This document shows positions 53,847 to 61,766 of a stretch of 64,000 nt of DNA, in pieces; the stretch's first letter is position 1; each line of letters starts with the position of its first letter. The stretch is from Gammaproteobacteria bacterium. GTDB lineage: Bacteria; Pseudomonadota; Gammaproteobacteria; Steroidobacterales; Steroidobacteraceae. The notes under the pieces are model-generated. The model worked only from the letters and a program-made list of their open reading frames with translations, had not been told where the DNA came from and did not search any database. A program made the translations under genes and the position numbers. The DNA is taken from positions 1 to 64,000 of the forward strand of contig JAHEAZ010000001.1 of NCBI GenBank assembly GCA_024642505.1, read 5' to 3'.

Positions 53847-54353
53847 CTATTCGCGACGCCCGAGCGCGCGGCCGGCACGAGACGTATCCGCCTTGACAGG
53901 TGGCAGGGCGAATGCGTGCGTCGACTTGACCTCTTCCATGACGAAGTAAGTGTGCGTCTGCTCGACGCCCGGCAGTGCCGCGATGCGTTCACCGAGAATG
54001 CGACGGTAGGCCTCCATGTCCGCTACGCGCAGCTTGACCAGGTAGTCGAAGCCGCCGGCCACCATGTGGCATTCCTGCACCTCGGCGAGGCTGGTCATGG
54101 CTTCCTTGAAGCGTTCGAACACATCGGGTGTCGTCCTGTCGAGGCGGATTTCGACGAAGGCCAGCAGGTGCGCACCGAGCTTGTGCGGATCGAGATGCGC
54201 CGCGTAGTCCTGGATGTAGCCATGCCTTTCCAGCCTGCGAACACGCTCGACGCAAGGCGTTGGGCTCAGGTGTACGCGTCGCGCCAATTCGGCGAAGGAA
54301 ATCCGCCCTTCCTTCTGGAGAATGCCAAGAATCCTGTGATCCAGTTGATCCAT
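53847..54353 (-). CDS. Lrp/AsnC-family regulator, likely of putA
   Basis: A 168-aa feast/famine regulator. The N-terminal helix-turn-helix is LDHRILGILQKEGRISFAEL then ARRVHLSPTPCVERVRRLER; the RAM domain has LGAHLLAFVEIRLDRTT and VQECHMVAGGFDYLVKLRV. It is divergent from putA across a 120-nt AT-rich region. In many proteobacteria a PutR/Lrp-type activator controls a putA that lacks its own DNA-binding domain, which fits here. Confidence 0.9.
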   Translation of the reverse strand: MDQLDHRILGILQKEGRISFAELARRVHLSPTPCVERVRRLERHGYIQDYAAHLDPHKLGAHLLAFVEIRLDRTTPDVFERFKEAMTSLAEVQECHMVAGGFDYLVKLRVADMEAYRRILGERIAALPGVEQTHTYFVMEEVKSTHAFALPPVKADTSRAGRALGRRE

Positions 54354-54483
54354 CTATAAAAATCCGCCAATGATCTATAAAAAAGCTGATAAAAGACCAG
54401 AAAAAAGGTGAACAAGTGGCATGGATGGGCAAGTTTAGCTGAATCAACTATAAAGATAACTGGGATAATTCACTGTGGCGGGA
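54354..54483. promoter_or_regulatory. AT-rich divergent control region of lrp-like gene and putA
   Basis: This stretch is strikingly AT-rich for the window. It contains ATAAAAAAGCTGATAAAAG and AACTATAAAGATAACTGGGA, repeated ATAAA/GATAA elements, and a possible putA -10 GATAAT at 54464. Lrp-type proteins favour AT-rich phased sites, so operators are plausible. No exact repeat spacing is convincing by eye. Confidence 0.5.
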
Positions 54484-54525
54484 ATGTCTCCCGCAAGGCA
54501 GCCAGACCAGGCGGGGGGACCAGAC

Positions 54526-57500
54526 GTGAGCGAATTCCTCTGGCCGGCAGATTCTGCGGGCGAGACATCGATCGGACCAGCCATCAATCGGTGGTTCCTG
54601 GCCGACGAAACGACGGTAATCCAAGAATTGCTGCCGCTGGCACGGCTCGACGATGCCGGCAGCCGCCGCGTACTGGGCGAGGCCATCGGCCTGGTCGACG
54701 CGGTCCGCGCTGAGCGAGGTGGTTCGGCCGGGATCGAGGCCTTCCTCCAGCAGTACGACCTCGGATCACGCGAGGGCGTGATCTTGATGTGCATCGCCGA
54801 GGCGTTGCTGCGCATCCCCGATGCAGACACCGCCGACAAACTGATCGCAGACAAGATTGCCTCGGGCAACTGGTCGGAATACCTGGGGGAGGCCGACTCG
54901 TTGTTCGTCAATGCCTCGACCTGGGGCCTGATGCTGACGGGCAGGATCGTCCGCCCCGAGCCGGCTGATCTGGAGAGCCCGTCGTCCTTCCTGGCGCGTC
55001 TGGTCGGACGTATCGGCGAACCGATGGTGCGCGGCGCATTCCGGCAGGCGATGCGGATCATGGGCCACCAGTTCGTGATGGGCCGCAACATGGGCGAGGC
55101 GTTGAGGCGTGCCGCGGCAGGTGACAACACTCGCTATCGCTACACCTTCGACATGCTGGGCGAGTCCGCCTTGACCTCTAGGGATGCTGACCGGTACTTC
55201 GAGGCCTACTCCTCGGCGATCCAGAAGGTCAGCTCGATCGCCCGGGCTGGATTGCCACCGGAAGCCTGGCCTTCCATCTCGGTCAAGCTGTCCGCCCTGC
55301 ATGCTCGTTACGAATTCTCAAACCGCACGGACGTCTTGAAGATCCTCGGGCCGCGACTCGAGGCGCTGGCGCTCGCTTCCATGAAAGCCGGCGTTGCCTT
55401 CACGGTGGACGCGGAGGAGGTCGACCGGCTTGAAATTTCACTCGAGCTGTTCGACCGGCTTCTGGCAGCTCCAGTACTCGACGGTTGGGGAGGGCTGGGC
55501 CTGGCGGTCCAGTCCTACCAGAAGCGGGGTCTCGACGTGCTGCGCTGGCTCGGCCGGCGGGCGGACGAGACAGGTCGCATGGTCAACGTGCGCCTCGTCA
55601 AGGGCGCGTATTGGGATGCCGAGATCAAGCGCGCCCAGGAGCGTGGCCTGCCCGGTTACCCCGTATTCACCCGCAAGCCCAATACCGACGTGTCCTTCCT
55701 CGCCTGCGCCCGGCTTCTGCTGGAGGGAACGGAACGGCTCTATCCGCAGTTCGCCTCGCACAATGCGCACTCGGTGGCCTGGGTCATGCAGGTCGCCGAG
55801 GCGAACGGTCGGCACTTCGAGTTCCAGCGCCTGCACGGCATGGGTGAAGAGCTCTACGACCAGCTGAAGGACCCCGCGGGCCAGCCGGTGCCGTGCCGCG
55901 TATATGCGCCGGTGGGTTCGCACGAGGACCTGCTGCCCTATCTCGTCAGGCGGCTGCTCGAGAACGGCGCCAACACGTCGTTCGTCAACCGCATCGTGGA
56001 TGAGCGTGTACCGTCGGCCGAGGTCGTCAGTGATCCGGTGGCCGAGGTGGAACGCCTGGGCTCCATCCCTCATCCGCGGATACCTCTCCCCGTTCGCATG
56101 TTTGGTGACGAGCGCGTCAACTCGATGGGCGTCAACCTCGCCGACGGCGCGGAGCAGACTCGGCTCGCCAAGGAGTGCAGCACGGCGTCGACAAATTCAT
56201 GGCGTGCTGCGCCAATCGTCGGCGGACGCGAGCGTGACGGCACGCGGCGGCCGGTACGGAATCCAGCCCACCGCGAGGACATCGTCGGCGAGGTCACTAG
56301 CGCCTCCGCTGAGCTCGCGGACGAGGCACTTGGACTTGCGGTGAAGGCGCAGCCTGCCTGGGACCGTCGGCCCGCAGCGGATCGGGCCGCCATCCTTGAA
56401 CGGGCTGCGGATGCCTTCGAGGCGGGGCGCGGTGAGCTCATCGCGCTGTGCGTCCGCGAAGCTGGCAAGACCATCCCGGACAGTATCGCGGAGCTGCGCG
56501 AAGCGGTGGACTTCCTCCGCTATTACGCTGCCCGTGCGCGGCGAGACTTTGGCGAGGTGCTGCTGATGCCCGGCCCGACGGGCGAGAGCAACCGGCTGGA
56601 GCTGCACGGGCGCGGCGTCTTCGCCTGCATCAGCCCCTGGAACTTCCCGCTCGCGATCTTCACCGGCCAGGTGGCGGCGGCGCTTGCGGCTGGCAACGCG
56701 GTCATCGCCAAGCCCGCGGAACAGACAGCGCTGGTGGCGGCCGCCGCCATCCGCCTGTTGCTGGCCGCCGGCGTGCCAGGCGACGTCCTGCATTTCCTGC
56801 CTGGCAAGGGCTCCGTCATCGGCCCGCGCCTGACGTCGGACCCGCGACTTGACGGGGTCGCGTTTACCGGTTCAACCGAGACCGGACGCCTGATCAACCG
56901 GACACTGGCTGGTCGCGACGCGCCGCTGGCTGCGGTAATCGCCGAGACCGGCGGGCAGAACGCGATGATCGTTGACAGCTCGGCGCTGCTCGAGCAGGTG
57001 GTGCATGACGCCATCACATCGGCCTTCAATGCTGCGGGTCAGCGCTGCTCCGCGCTGCGCGTGATGTTCGTCCAGGAAGATGTCGCCGACCGCGTGCTGG
57101 ATCTGTTGGGCGGCGCGATGGAACTGCTTCGGCTTGGGGATCCGGGACTGCTCGAGACTGACATCGGTCCGGTCATCGACGCCGCGGCCCAGGAGCAGCT
57201 TGAGGCCCACGCGCGGCGGATCGTGCAGGGTTCACGCTGGCACCACCGCGTCTCGTTGGGACCTGAGCACGCGCATGGTTGCTTCGTTGCGCCTCTGGCC
57301 GTAGAGATCGAGGGTATCGAGGTGCTCGAGCAGGAAGTCTTCGGCCCGATCCTGCACGTGGTGCGCTACCGGTCGGATGAGCTCGACGCGGTCATAGACG
57401 CCATCAACCAGACCGGCTATGGCCTGACGCTGGGCGTTCATTCCCGGATTGACGGCGTCGCCCGTCGCATCGCCGCGCGGGCCCGTGTCGGTAACGTCTA

Positions 57501-57684
57501 TGTCAACCGCAACATGATCGGTGCGGTGGTCGGCGTGCAGCCTTTCGGCGGATGTGGCCTGTCCGGAACCGGACCCAAGGCCGGCGGACCGCACTACCTG
57601 CACCGGTTTGCAACCGAGCGCACTGTTACAACCAACACTTCCGCCGTCGGCGGCAATACGGTGCTGCTGTCGATCGAGGAATAG
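54526..57684 (+). CDS. putA: Bifunctional proline dehydrogenase / P5C dehydrogenase
   Basis: Oxidises proline to glutamate in two steps with substrate channelling. The PRODH barrel has ALTSRDADRYFEAYSSAIQK, PSISVKLSALHARYEF, NVRLVKGAYWDAEIKRAQER and FASHNAHSVAWVMQVAE. The aldehyde dehydrogenase domain has CISPWNFPLAIFTGQ, VAFTGSTETGRLINR, AETGGQNAMIVDSS (Glu) and GQRCSALRVMFVQED (Cys). There is no N-terminal ribbon-helix-helix domain, so this is a short-form PutA of about 1050 aa. GTG at 54526 with GGCGGGGGG upstream is chosen; ATG 54484 and GTG 54475 are alternatives. Confidence 0.95.
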   Translation: MSEFLWPADSAGETSIGPAINRWFLADETTVIQELLPLARLDDAGSRRVLGEAIGLVDAVRAERGGSAGIEAFLQQYDLGSREGVILMCIAEALLRIPDADTADKLIADKIASGNWSEYLGEADSLFVNASTWGLMLTGRIVRPEPADLESPSSFLARLVGRIGEPMVRGAFRQAMRIMGHQFVMGRNMGEALRRAAAGDNTRYRYTFDMLGESALTSRDADRYFEAYSSAIQKVSSIARAGLPPEAWPSISVKLSALHARYEFSNRTDVLKILGPRLEALALASMKAGVAFTVDAEEVDRLEISLELFDRLLAAPVLDGWGGLGLAVQSYQKRGLDVLRWLGRRADETGRMVNVRLVKGAYWDAEIKRAQERGLPGYPVFTRKPNTDVSFLACARLLLEGTERLYPQFASHNAHSVAWVMQVAEANGRHFEFQRLHGMGEELYDQLKDPAGQPVPCRVYAPVGSHEDLLPYLVRRLLENGANTSFVNRIVDERVPSAEVVSDPVAEVERLGSIPHPRIPLPVRMFGDERVNSMGVNLADGAEQTRLAKECSTASTNSWRAAPIVGGRERDGTRRPVRNPAHREDIVGEVTSASAELADEALGLAVKAQPAWDRRPAADRAAILERAADAFEAGRGELIALCVREAGKTIPDSIAELREAVDFLRYYAARARRDFGEVLLMPGPTGESNRLELHGRGVFACISPWNFPLAIFTGQVAAALAAGNAVIAKPAEQTALVAAAAIRLLLAAGVPGDVLHFLPGKGSVIGPRLTSDPRLDGVAFTGSTETGRLINRTLAGRDAPLAAVIAETGGQNAMIVDSSALLEQVVHDAITSAFNAAGQRCSALRVMFVQEDVADRVLDLLGGAMELLRLGDPGLLETDIGPVIDAAAQEQLEAHARRIVQGSRWHHRVSLGPEHAHGCFVAPLAVEIEGIEVLEQEVFGPILHVVRYRSDELDAVIDAINQTGYGLTLGVHSRIDGVARRIAARARVGNVYVNRNMIGAVVGVQPFGGCGLSGTGPKAGGPHYLHRFATERTVTTNTSAVGGNTVLLSIEE

Positions 57685-57714
57685 TCGCCGGTCGCGACTG
57701 CCAATCTTGCGGAT

Positions 57715-57948
57715 TCATTTTCCGTCGTCTGGGTCGGACCGCCGCAGCTTTGCCGCGGGCAGCCGGCCCGCCTCGCGCAGGCCCCTGCGCAACAGGAAGT
57801 CGATCTGGGCATTCAGGCTGCGCAGGTCGTCATCCGCCCAGCGGCGTAGCGCAGCCAGGATCTCCGGGTCGATGCGCAGCAGGAAAGCCTCGCGCTTGGC
57901 CACTCGCTGGTCTCCAGGGGCGGAGGGCTCGAGTGCCCCCGCTGGCAC
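57715..57948 (-). CDS. Ribbon-helix-helix (Arc-like) protein paired with SPFH protein
   Basis: A 77-aa protein. The core REAFLLRIDPEILAALRRWA followed by DDDLRSLNAQIDFLLRRGLR has the Arc/MetJ pattern: a short beta-strand with alternating residues, then two helices including the NAQIDFLL segment. Its GTG begins immediately after the SPFH stop, so the two are translated together; an internal GTG 45 nt in may be the real start. It could repress its own operon. No toxin gene is adjacent. Confidence 0.8.
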   Translation of the reverse strand: MPAGALEPSAPGDQRVAKREAFLLRIDPEILAALRRWADDDLRSLNAQIDFLLRRGLREAGRLPAAKLRRSDPDDGK

Positions 57949-58902
57949 TCAGTTGTAGAGGGTACCCGTGTTTACCACAGGCTGCGTATGGCGGTCGCTG
58001 CACAGTACGACCAGCAGGTTAGATACCATCGCCGCGCGTCGCTCGTCGTCGAGTTCGACGATCTTGTCCCGCGCGAGGTGGTCGAGCGCCATCTGCACCA
58101 TCCCGACGGCTCCCTCGACGATCTTGGACCGCGCCGCAACCACCGCTGCAGCCTGCTGACGCTGCAGCATCGCGGCCGCTATCTCCGGCGCATAGGCGAG
58201 GTGGCTGATACGGGCCTCGATTACGTCCACGCCGGCCTTGTCCAGCCGTTCCTGGATATCCCGTTGCAGCTGCTCGCAGATCACAGCGGTGCTGCCGCGC
58301 AACGAGACCTCGTGCTCCTCGCTGTCATAGGGATGGCGGGTCGCCATGTTGCGCAGTGCCGCCTCGGTCTGTACTGCGACGAAGTCCTCGTAGTCGTCCA
58401 CTTCGAACAGAGCCTCGGCAGTATTGACCACGCGCCAGACGACGACGGCTGAGATCTCGATCGGGTTGCCGTCGCGGTCGTTGACCTTGGAAGGCCGGCC
58501 AAGGGTGCGGGTGCGTTCCTGGACAACCTTGCCAGCTGCATCCTTCTTCTCTGGAGTGCTGATGGAGCCAGTCTCGAAATTGCGGATTCGCAGCGAGATC
58601 TTTTTCTTGGTAAAGAAGGGATTGACCCAGTAGAAACCCGACTCGAGTGCCGAGCCCTTGTATTGGCCGAACAGCAACAGGACCCGCGCCTGATTGGGGG
58701 CAATTGCCATGTAGCCGGCGAGCGACACGATTCCGGACAGGATCAGCAGCACCCCGGCTACGATGGACCAGCCGGATCCCTCGCCCATGCTGAGCGCATG
58801 CAGCGCCACGATTGTCTGCCAGGGGCCCCCGACCAGCAGGGCAAGGGTAACGAGCAATGGCAGCCAGCCCGACAGTGGTCGATAGGTCTTTTCACTAACC
58901 AT
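57949..58902 (-). CDS. SPFH/Band 7 (stomatin-like) membrane protein
   Basis: A 317-aa protein. Two N-terminal membrane segments ([20 protein letters not shown] and [20 protein letters not shown]) are followed by the SPFH domain ([60 protein letters not shown]), and a helical C-terminus ([20 protein letters not shown]). It scaffolds membrane microdomains by family. The start at 58902 is chosen because AAGGAG lies 8 nt upstream. An AT-rich dyad sits just before it. Confidence 0.9.
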   Translation of the reverse strand: MVSEKTYRPLSGWLPLLVTLALLVGGPWQTIVALHALSMGEGSGWSIVAGVLLILSGIVSLAGYMAIAPNQARVLLLFGQYKGSALESGFYWVNPFFTKKKISLRIRNFETGSISTPEKKDAAGKVVQERTRTLGRPSKVNDRDGNPIEISAVVVWRVVNTAEALFEVDDYEDFVAVQTEAALRNMATRHPYDSEEHEVSLRGSTAVICEQLQRDIQERLDKAGVDVIEARISHLAYAPEIAAAMLQRQQAAAVVAARSKIVEGAVGMVQMALDHLARDKIVELDDERRAAMVSNLLVVLCSDRHTQPVVNTGTLYN

Positions 58903-58930
58903 TGACTTCTCCTTCAACTTGGCATGATAT

Positions 58931-58958
58931 GATTTCACAATGATATCATATTGAAATC
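58931..58958 (-). promoter_or_regulatory. 28-nt dyad operator upstream of the SPFH-RHH operon
   Basis: GATTTCA...TGAAATC arms (7 bp) surround the perfect decamer ATGATATCAT; 12 of the 14 mirrored pairs match. A further ATGATAT half-repeat lies at 58924. The block is AT-rich against a GC-rich background and lies 28 nt before the SPFH start codon. A dyad of this size suits cooperative binding by a ribbon-helix-helix dimer pair such as the one encoded downstream. Confidence 0.65.
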
Positions 58959-59010
58959 GCCCGGCAAGGTGGAACCCGCATGGTCCCGGATAGCGACCGA
59001 TGCGACGACC

Positions 59011-59523
59011 TCAGCGCGTGTTCTTGGGGAAGTCGTGAAAATCCAGGCGGGCACTACCATCCTGCAGCCGGTTCCAGTCCTCAAGCGGAACCAACAGGCT
59101 GGTCACGGCGCAAGTCGGCATGTCGCCAAGTGAGTCATCGCCGACCAGCCGGATGGCCAGGTCCGAGAGCCCCGGATTGTGCCCGAACAGCATGACGTGT
59201 CGGGCCCGCTTGCCCAGGCGGTGCAGGACATTGAGCAACTCACCGCACGAGGCGAGGTAGGCATCGTCGGCGAAGCGGATTCGTTCCGGCGGGTACCCGA
59301 AGGCCGTGGCAAAGACGGCGGCAGTAGCGCGTGCGCGTGCGGCCGGGCTCGAGATCATGAGCGTCGGAACAAGACCGCTCGCAACCAGACGCGCAGCCAT
59401 TTCGGGTGCGTCACGCTCGCCGCGTGGGTTCAGCGGCCGGTCGAAATCCGTCATAGAGGCGTCCGTCCAGTCGGACTTGGCGTGACGGACCAGGGTTAGC
59501 CGTTTCCCGTCGCGACGGATCAC
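59011..59523 (-). CDS. SixA-family phosphohistidine phosphatase
   Basis: Histidine-phosphatase fold of 170 aa. The RHG-type motif is LTLVRHAKSDW, then FDRPLNPRGERDAPEMA, ISSPAARARATAAVF, and the second catalytic His in HVMLFGHNPGLSDLAIRLVG. E. coli SixA acts on phosphohistidine of phosphorelay or PTS proteins. The GTG at 59523 overlaps the SufT stop (GTGA), so I prefer it; the two are translationally coupled at the end of the suf transcript. Confidence 0.9.
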   Translation of the reverse strand: MIRRDGKRLTLVRHAKSDWTDASMTDFDRPLNPRGERDAPEMAARLVASGLVPTLMISSPAARARATAAVFATAFGYPPERIRFADDAYLASCGELLNVLHRLGKRARHVMLFGHNPGLSDLAIRLVGDDSLGDMPTCAVTSLLVPLEDWNRLQDGSARLDFHDFPKNTR

Positions 59524-60071
59524 ATCATGCCGGTCTCGAGGCGCGCGGCCTCGGACATCATCGACTGGTTCCATGGCGGCTCAAACACGATTTCGACGCG
59601 GGCATCGCGGATGGTTGGAACCGCCTCGATCTTGTCCTTGATGTCCTGGGCAAGGAATTCCCCCATGCCGCAGCCTGGAGCAGTCAGCGTCATCTTTACC
59701 TCCACGTTGCGGGATCCGTCCTTGTTGGGTACGACCTGGCACTCGTAGATCAGGCCGAGGTCGACCACGTTGATCGGTATTTCGGGGTCGAAGCACGTCT
59801 TCATCTGCTCCCAGACCAGGTTGCGCACGTCCTCGTCAGTCGCGCCGGGCGGCAGTTCGGGTTTCTTGAAAGGCTCCTTGCCAATGGCATCCGCATCGTC
59901 GCCGGCAATGCGGAACAGGTTCCCCTCGACATAGATCGTGAAGCTGCCGCCGAGCGCCTGCGTGATGTAGCCCACGCTACCCGTACGCAGCTTGACCTCG
60001 ATGCCGGCAGGGATGATCACCGCCTGGACGTCACGTTGTACGACGATCGGCTCGTTTTCGTGTCGGCGCAT
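59520..60071 (-). CDS. sufT: SufT-type Fe-S assembly protein (DUF59)
   Basis: A 183-aa member of the SufT group. An N-terminal part (VIIPAGIEVKLRTGSVGYIT, QALGGSFTIYVEGNLFRI) is followed by a MIP18/DUF59 domain (NVVDLGLIYECQVVP, MTLTAPGCGMGEFLAQDIKD with the conserved Cys, and VEIVFEPPWNQSMMSE). It assists maturation of Fe-S proteins. It is the downstream gene of sufBCDSU, 7 nt from sufU. Confidence 0.93.
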   Translation of the reverse strand: MRRHENEPIVVQRDVQAVIIPAGIEVKLRTGSVGYITQALGGSFTIYVEGNLFRIAGDDADAIGKEPFKKPELPPGATDEDVRNLVWEQMKTCFDPEIPINVVDLGLIYECQVVPNKDGSRNVEVKMTLTAPGCGMGEFLAQDIKDKIEAVPTIRDARVEIVFEPPWNQSMMSEAARLETGMM

Positions 60072-60078
60072 GATCGAT

Positions 60079-60522
60079 CTACTCCGTCGTCACCGGTGCC
60101 GCGTCCCGTGCGAGCGCCGCATTGAGCGTATGCCAGCAGAGGCTCGCGCACTTCACGCGGGCCGGAAACTCCCGCACCCCTGAAAGCGCGGCCAGCTTGC
60201 CGAGGTCGGCAGGCACGGGCGCGTCGTGGCGCGTCAGCATGTCGTGTACTTCGCCAAACAGGTGACGGACCTCGGCCAGCGACTTTCCCTTGACCGCCTC
60301 GGTCATGAGCGACGCCGAGGCGGTCGAGATAGCGCAGCCCTTGCCCTCGAAACGGATGTCCCTAATGAGATCAGATTCAACATCAATAAAAATGTGTAAC
60401 CTATCGCCACATAGAGGATTATTTCCTTCCGAATCGCGATTGAATTGCTCCAGCCGACCGAAATTCCGGGGCTTCTTGTTGTGATCGACGATGACGTCGC
60501 GGTACAGGTCGGCGAGGTCCAT
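60079..60522 (-). CDS. sufU: SufU-type Fe-S scaffold / sulfurtransferase
   Basis: Accepts sulfur from SufS. It is 147 aa, with YRDVIVDHNKKPRNFGRLEQ, NNPLCGDRLHIFIDVESDLI, FEGKGCAISTASASLM, and FPARVKCASLCWHTL, giving the conserved Cys ligands. The long spacer before RVKCASLCW is the insertion typical of SufU, not IscU. The ATG overlaps the sufS stop by 1 base (ATGA). A 90-nt section (60361-60450) inside it has much lower GC (about 35-40%) than the flanks while encoding the conserved protein normally. Confidence 0.94.
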   Translation of the reverse strand: MDLADLYRDVIVDHNKKPRNFGRLEQFNRDSEGNNPLCGDRLHIFIDVESDLIRDIRFEGKGCAISTASASLMTEAVKGKSLAEVRHLFGEVHDMLTRHDAPVPADLGKLAALSGVREFPARVKCASLCWHTLNAALARDAAPVTTE

Positions 60523-61766
60523 CACCCCAACATCTCCCTGGCATGCCCCAGCGACGCGACCAATGCATCGATCTCGGCGCGGGTGTTGTAGAAGGCGAAC
60601 GAGGCCCTGGCGGTGGCTGGTACCCCGAAGAAATCCATGACCGGCATGGCGCAGTGGTGCCCGGTGCGGATGGCGATGCCCTCGGCATCGAGAATCGTAC
60701 CGAGGTCGTGAGGGTGTATGCCCTCGACCACAAACGAGACCAGGCTCGCCTTCTCCGGGGCCGTGCCGATGATCAAAAGCCCCGGAATGGCGCCAAGACG
60801 TTCGGTCGCATAGGCAAGCAGGTCGGCCTCGTGTCGGGCGATGCGTTCGAGGCCGATGCCCTCCACGTAGTCGACAGCCGCGCCGAGGCCGATCGCACCG
60901 GCGATATTCGGGGTTCCGGCCTCGAACTTGTAGGGCAGGGCGTTGTAGGTCGTGCGCTCGAACGATACGGTCAGGATCATGTCGCCACCGCCTTGCCACG
61001 GCGGCATGGCCGACAGCTCGGCCTCGCGGCCGTACAGGACACCGATTCCGGTCGGGCCGTAGAGCTTGTGGCCGGAAAAGGCGTAGAAGTCGCAACCGAT
61101 GGACTGCATGTCGACCCGCTGGTGTGGCACCGCCTGCGCGCCGTCTACGAGCGTGGTTATGCCGCGCTCGCGGGCAGCTGCGATGAACTGTTCCACAGGC
61201 AAGACCGTGCCCAGCGCATTCGAAACGTGTGCGATGGCCACCATCCGGGTCCGCGGCCCGAGCATGGCCAGGTAGGCGTCGAAGTCGACGACGCCGCGTT
61301 GGTCGATCGGCACGACCTTCAGTGCGGCGCCAGTCTGCTCGCAAAGCTGCTGCCAGGGAACGATGTTGGCGTGGTGTTCCAGCCAGGTGATGACGATCTC
61401 GTCGCCAGGCACGAGCCTGGGCCGGCCCCAGGACTGCGCCACGAGGTTGATCGCCTCGGTCGTCCCGCGAACAAATACGATTTCCCGGGGTGATGCCGCA
61501 TTCAGGAAGCGGCGGATCTTTTCGCGCGCCCCCTCGAAAAGGTCAGTCGCTTCCTGTGACAGGGTGTGAACGCCGCGGTGGACGTTTGCGTGGTGCTGTT
61601 GGTAATAGTCACTCTCGGCCTCGATGACCGCGCGCGGCCGTTGGGCCGAGGCACCATTGTCAAGGTAGGCCAGCGGTCGCCCGCGGATTTGTCGCGACAG
61701 GATCGGGAAATCCTGGCGAATGCGCGTCAGGTCGAGCGGCGCCAGGGTGCTGGGGTCGGCCGCCAT
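60522..61766 (-). CDS. sufS: Cysteine desulfurase SufS
   Basis: PLP enzyme (group II) that mobilises sulfur from cysteine. Motifs: YLDNGASAQRPRAVIEAESD, HANVHRGVHTLSQEATDLFE, WLEHHANIVPWQQL, DGAQAVPHQRVDMQSIGCDF, the PLP Lys in AFSGHKLYGPTGIGVLYG, and the catalytic Cys in IRTGHHCAMPVMDFFG. Length 414 aa. The ATG overlaps the sufD stop. Confidence 0.96.
   Translation of the reverse strand: MAADPSTLAPLDLTRIRQDFPILSRQIRGRPLAYLDNGASAQRPRAVIEAESDYYQQHHANVHRGVHTLSQEATDLFEGAREKIRRFLNAASPREIVFVRGTTEAINLVAQSWGRPRLVPGDEIVITWLEHHANIVPWQQLCEQTGAALKVVPIDQRGVVDFDAYLAMLGPRTRMVAIAHVSNALGTVLPVEQFIAAARERGITTLVDGAQAVPHQRVDMQSIGCDFYAFSGHKLYGPTGIGVLYGREAELSAMPPWQGGGDMILTVSFERTTYNALPYKFEAGTPNIAGAIGLGAAVDYVEGIGLERIARHEADLLAYATERLGAIPGLLIIGTAPEKASLVSFVVEGIHPHDLGTILDAEGIAIRTGHHCAMPVMDFFGVPATARASFAFYNTRAEIDALVASLGHAREMLG

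Noticed and set aside
57715-58958. RHH gene considered as the antitoxin of a toxin-antitoxin pair
   Set aside because: No small toxin gene is adjacent; the partner is a membrane SPFH protein of normal length and the gene order is membrane protein first.
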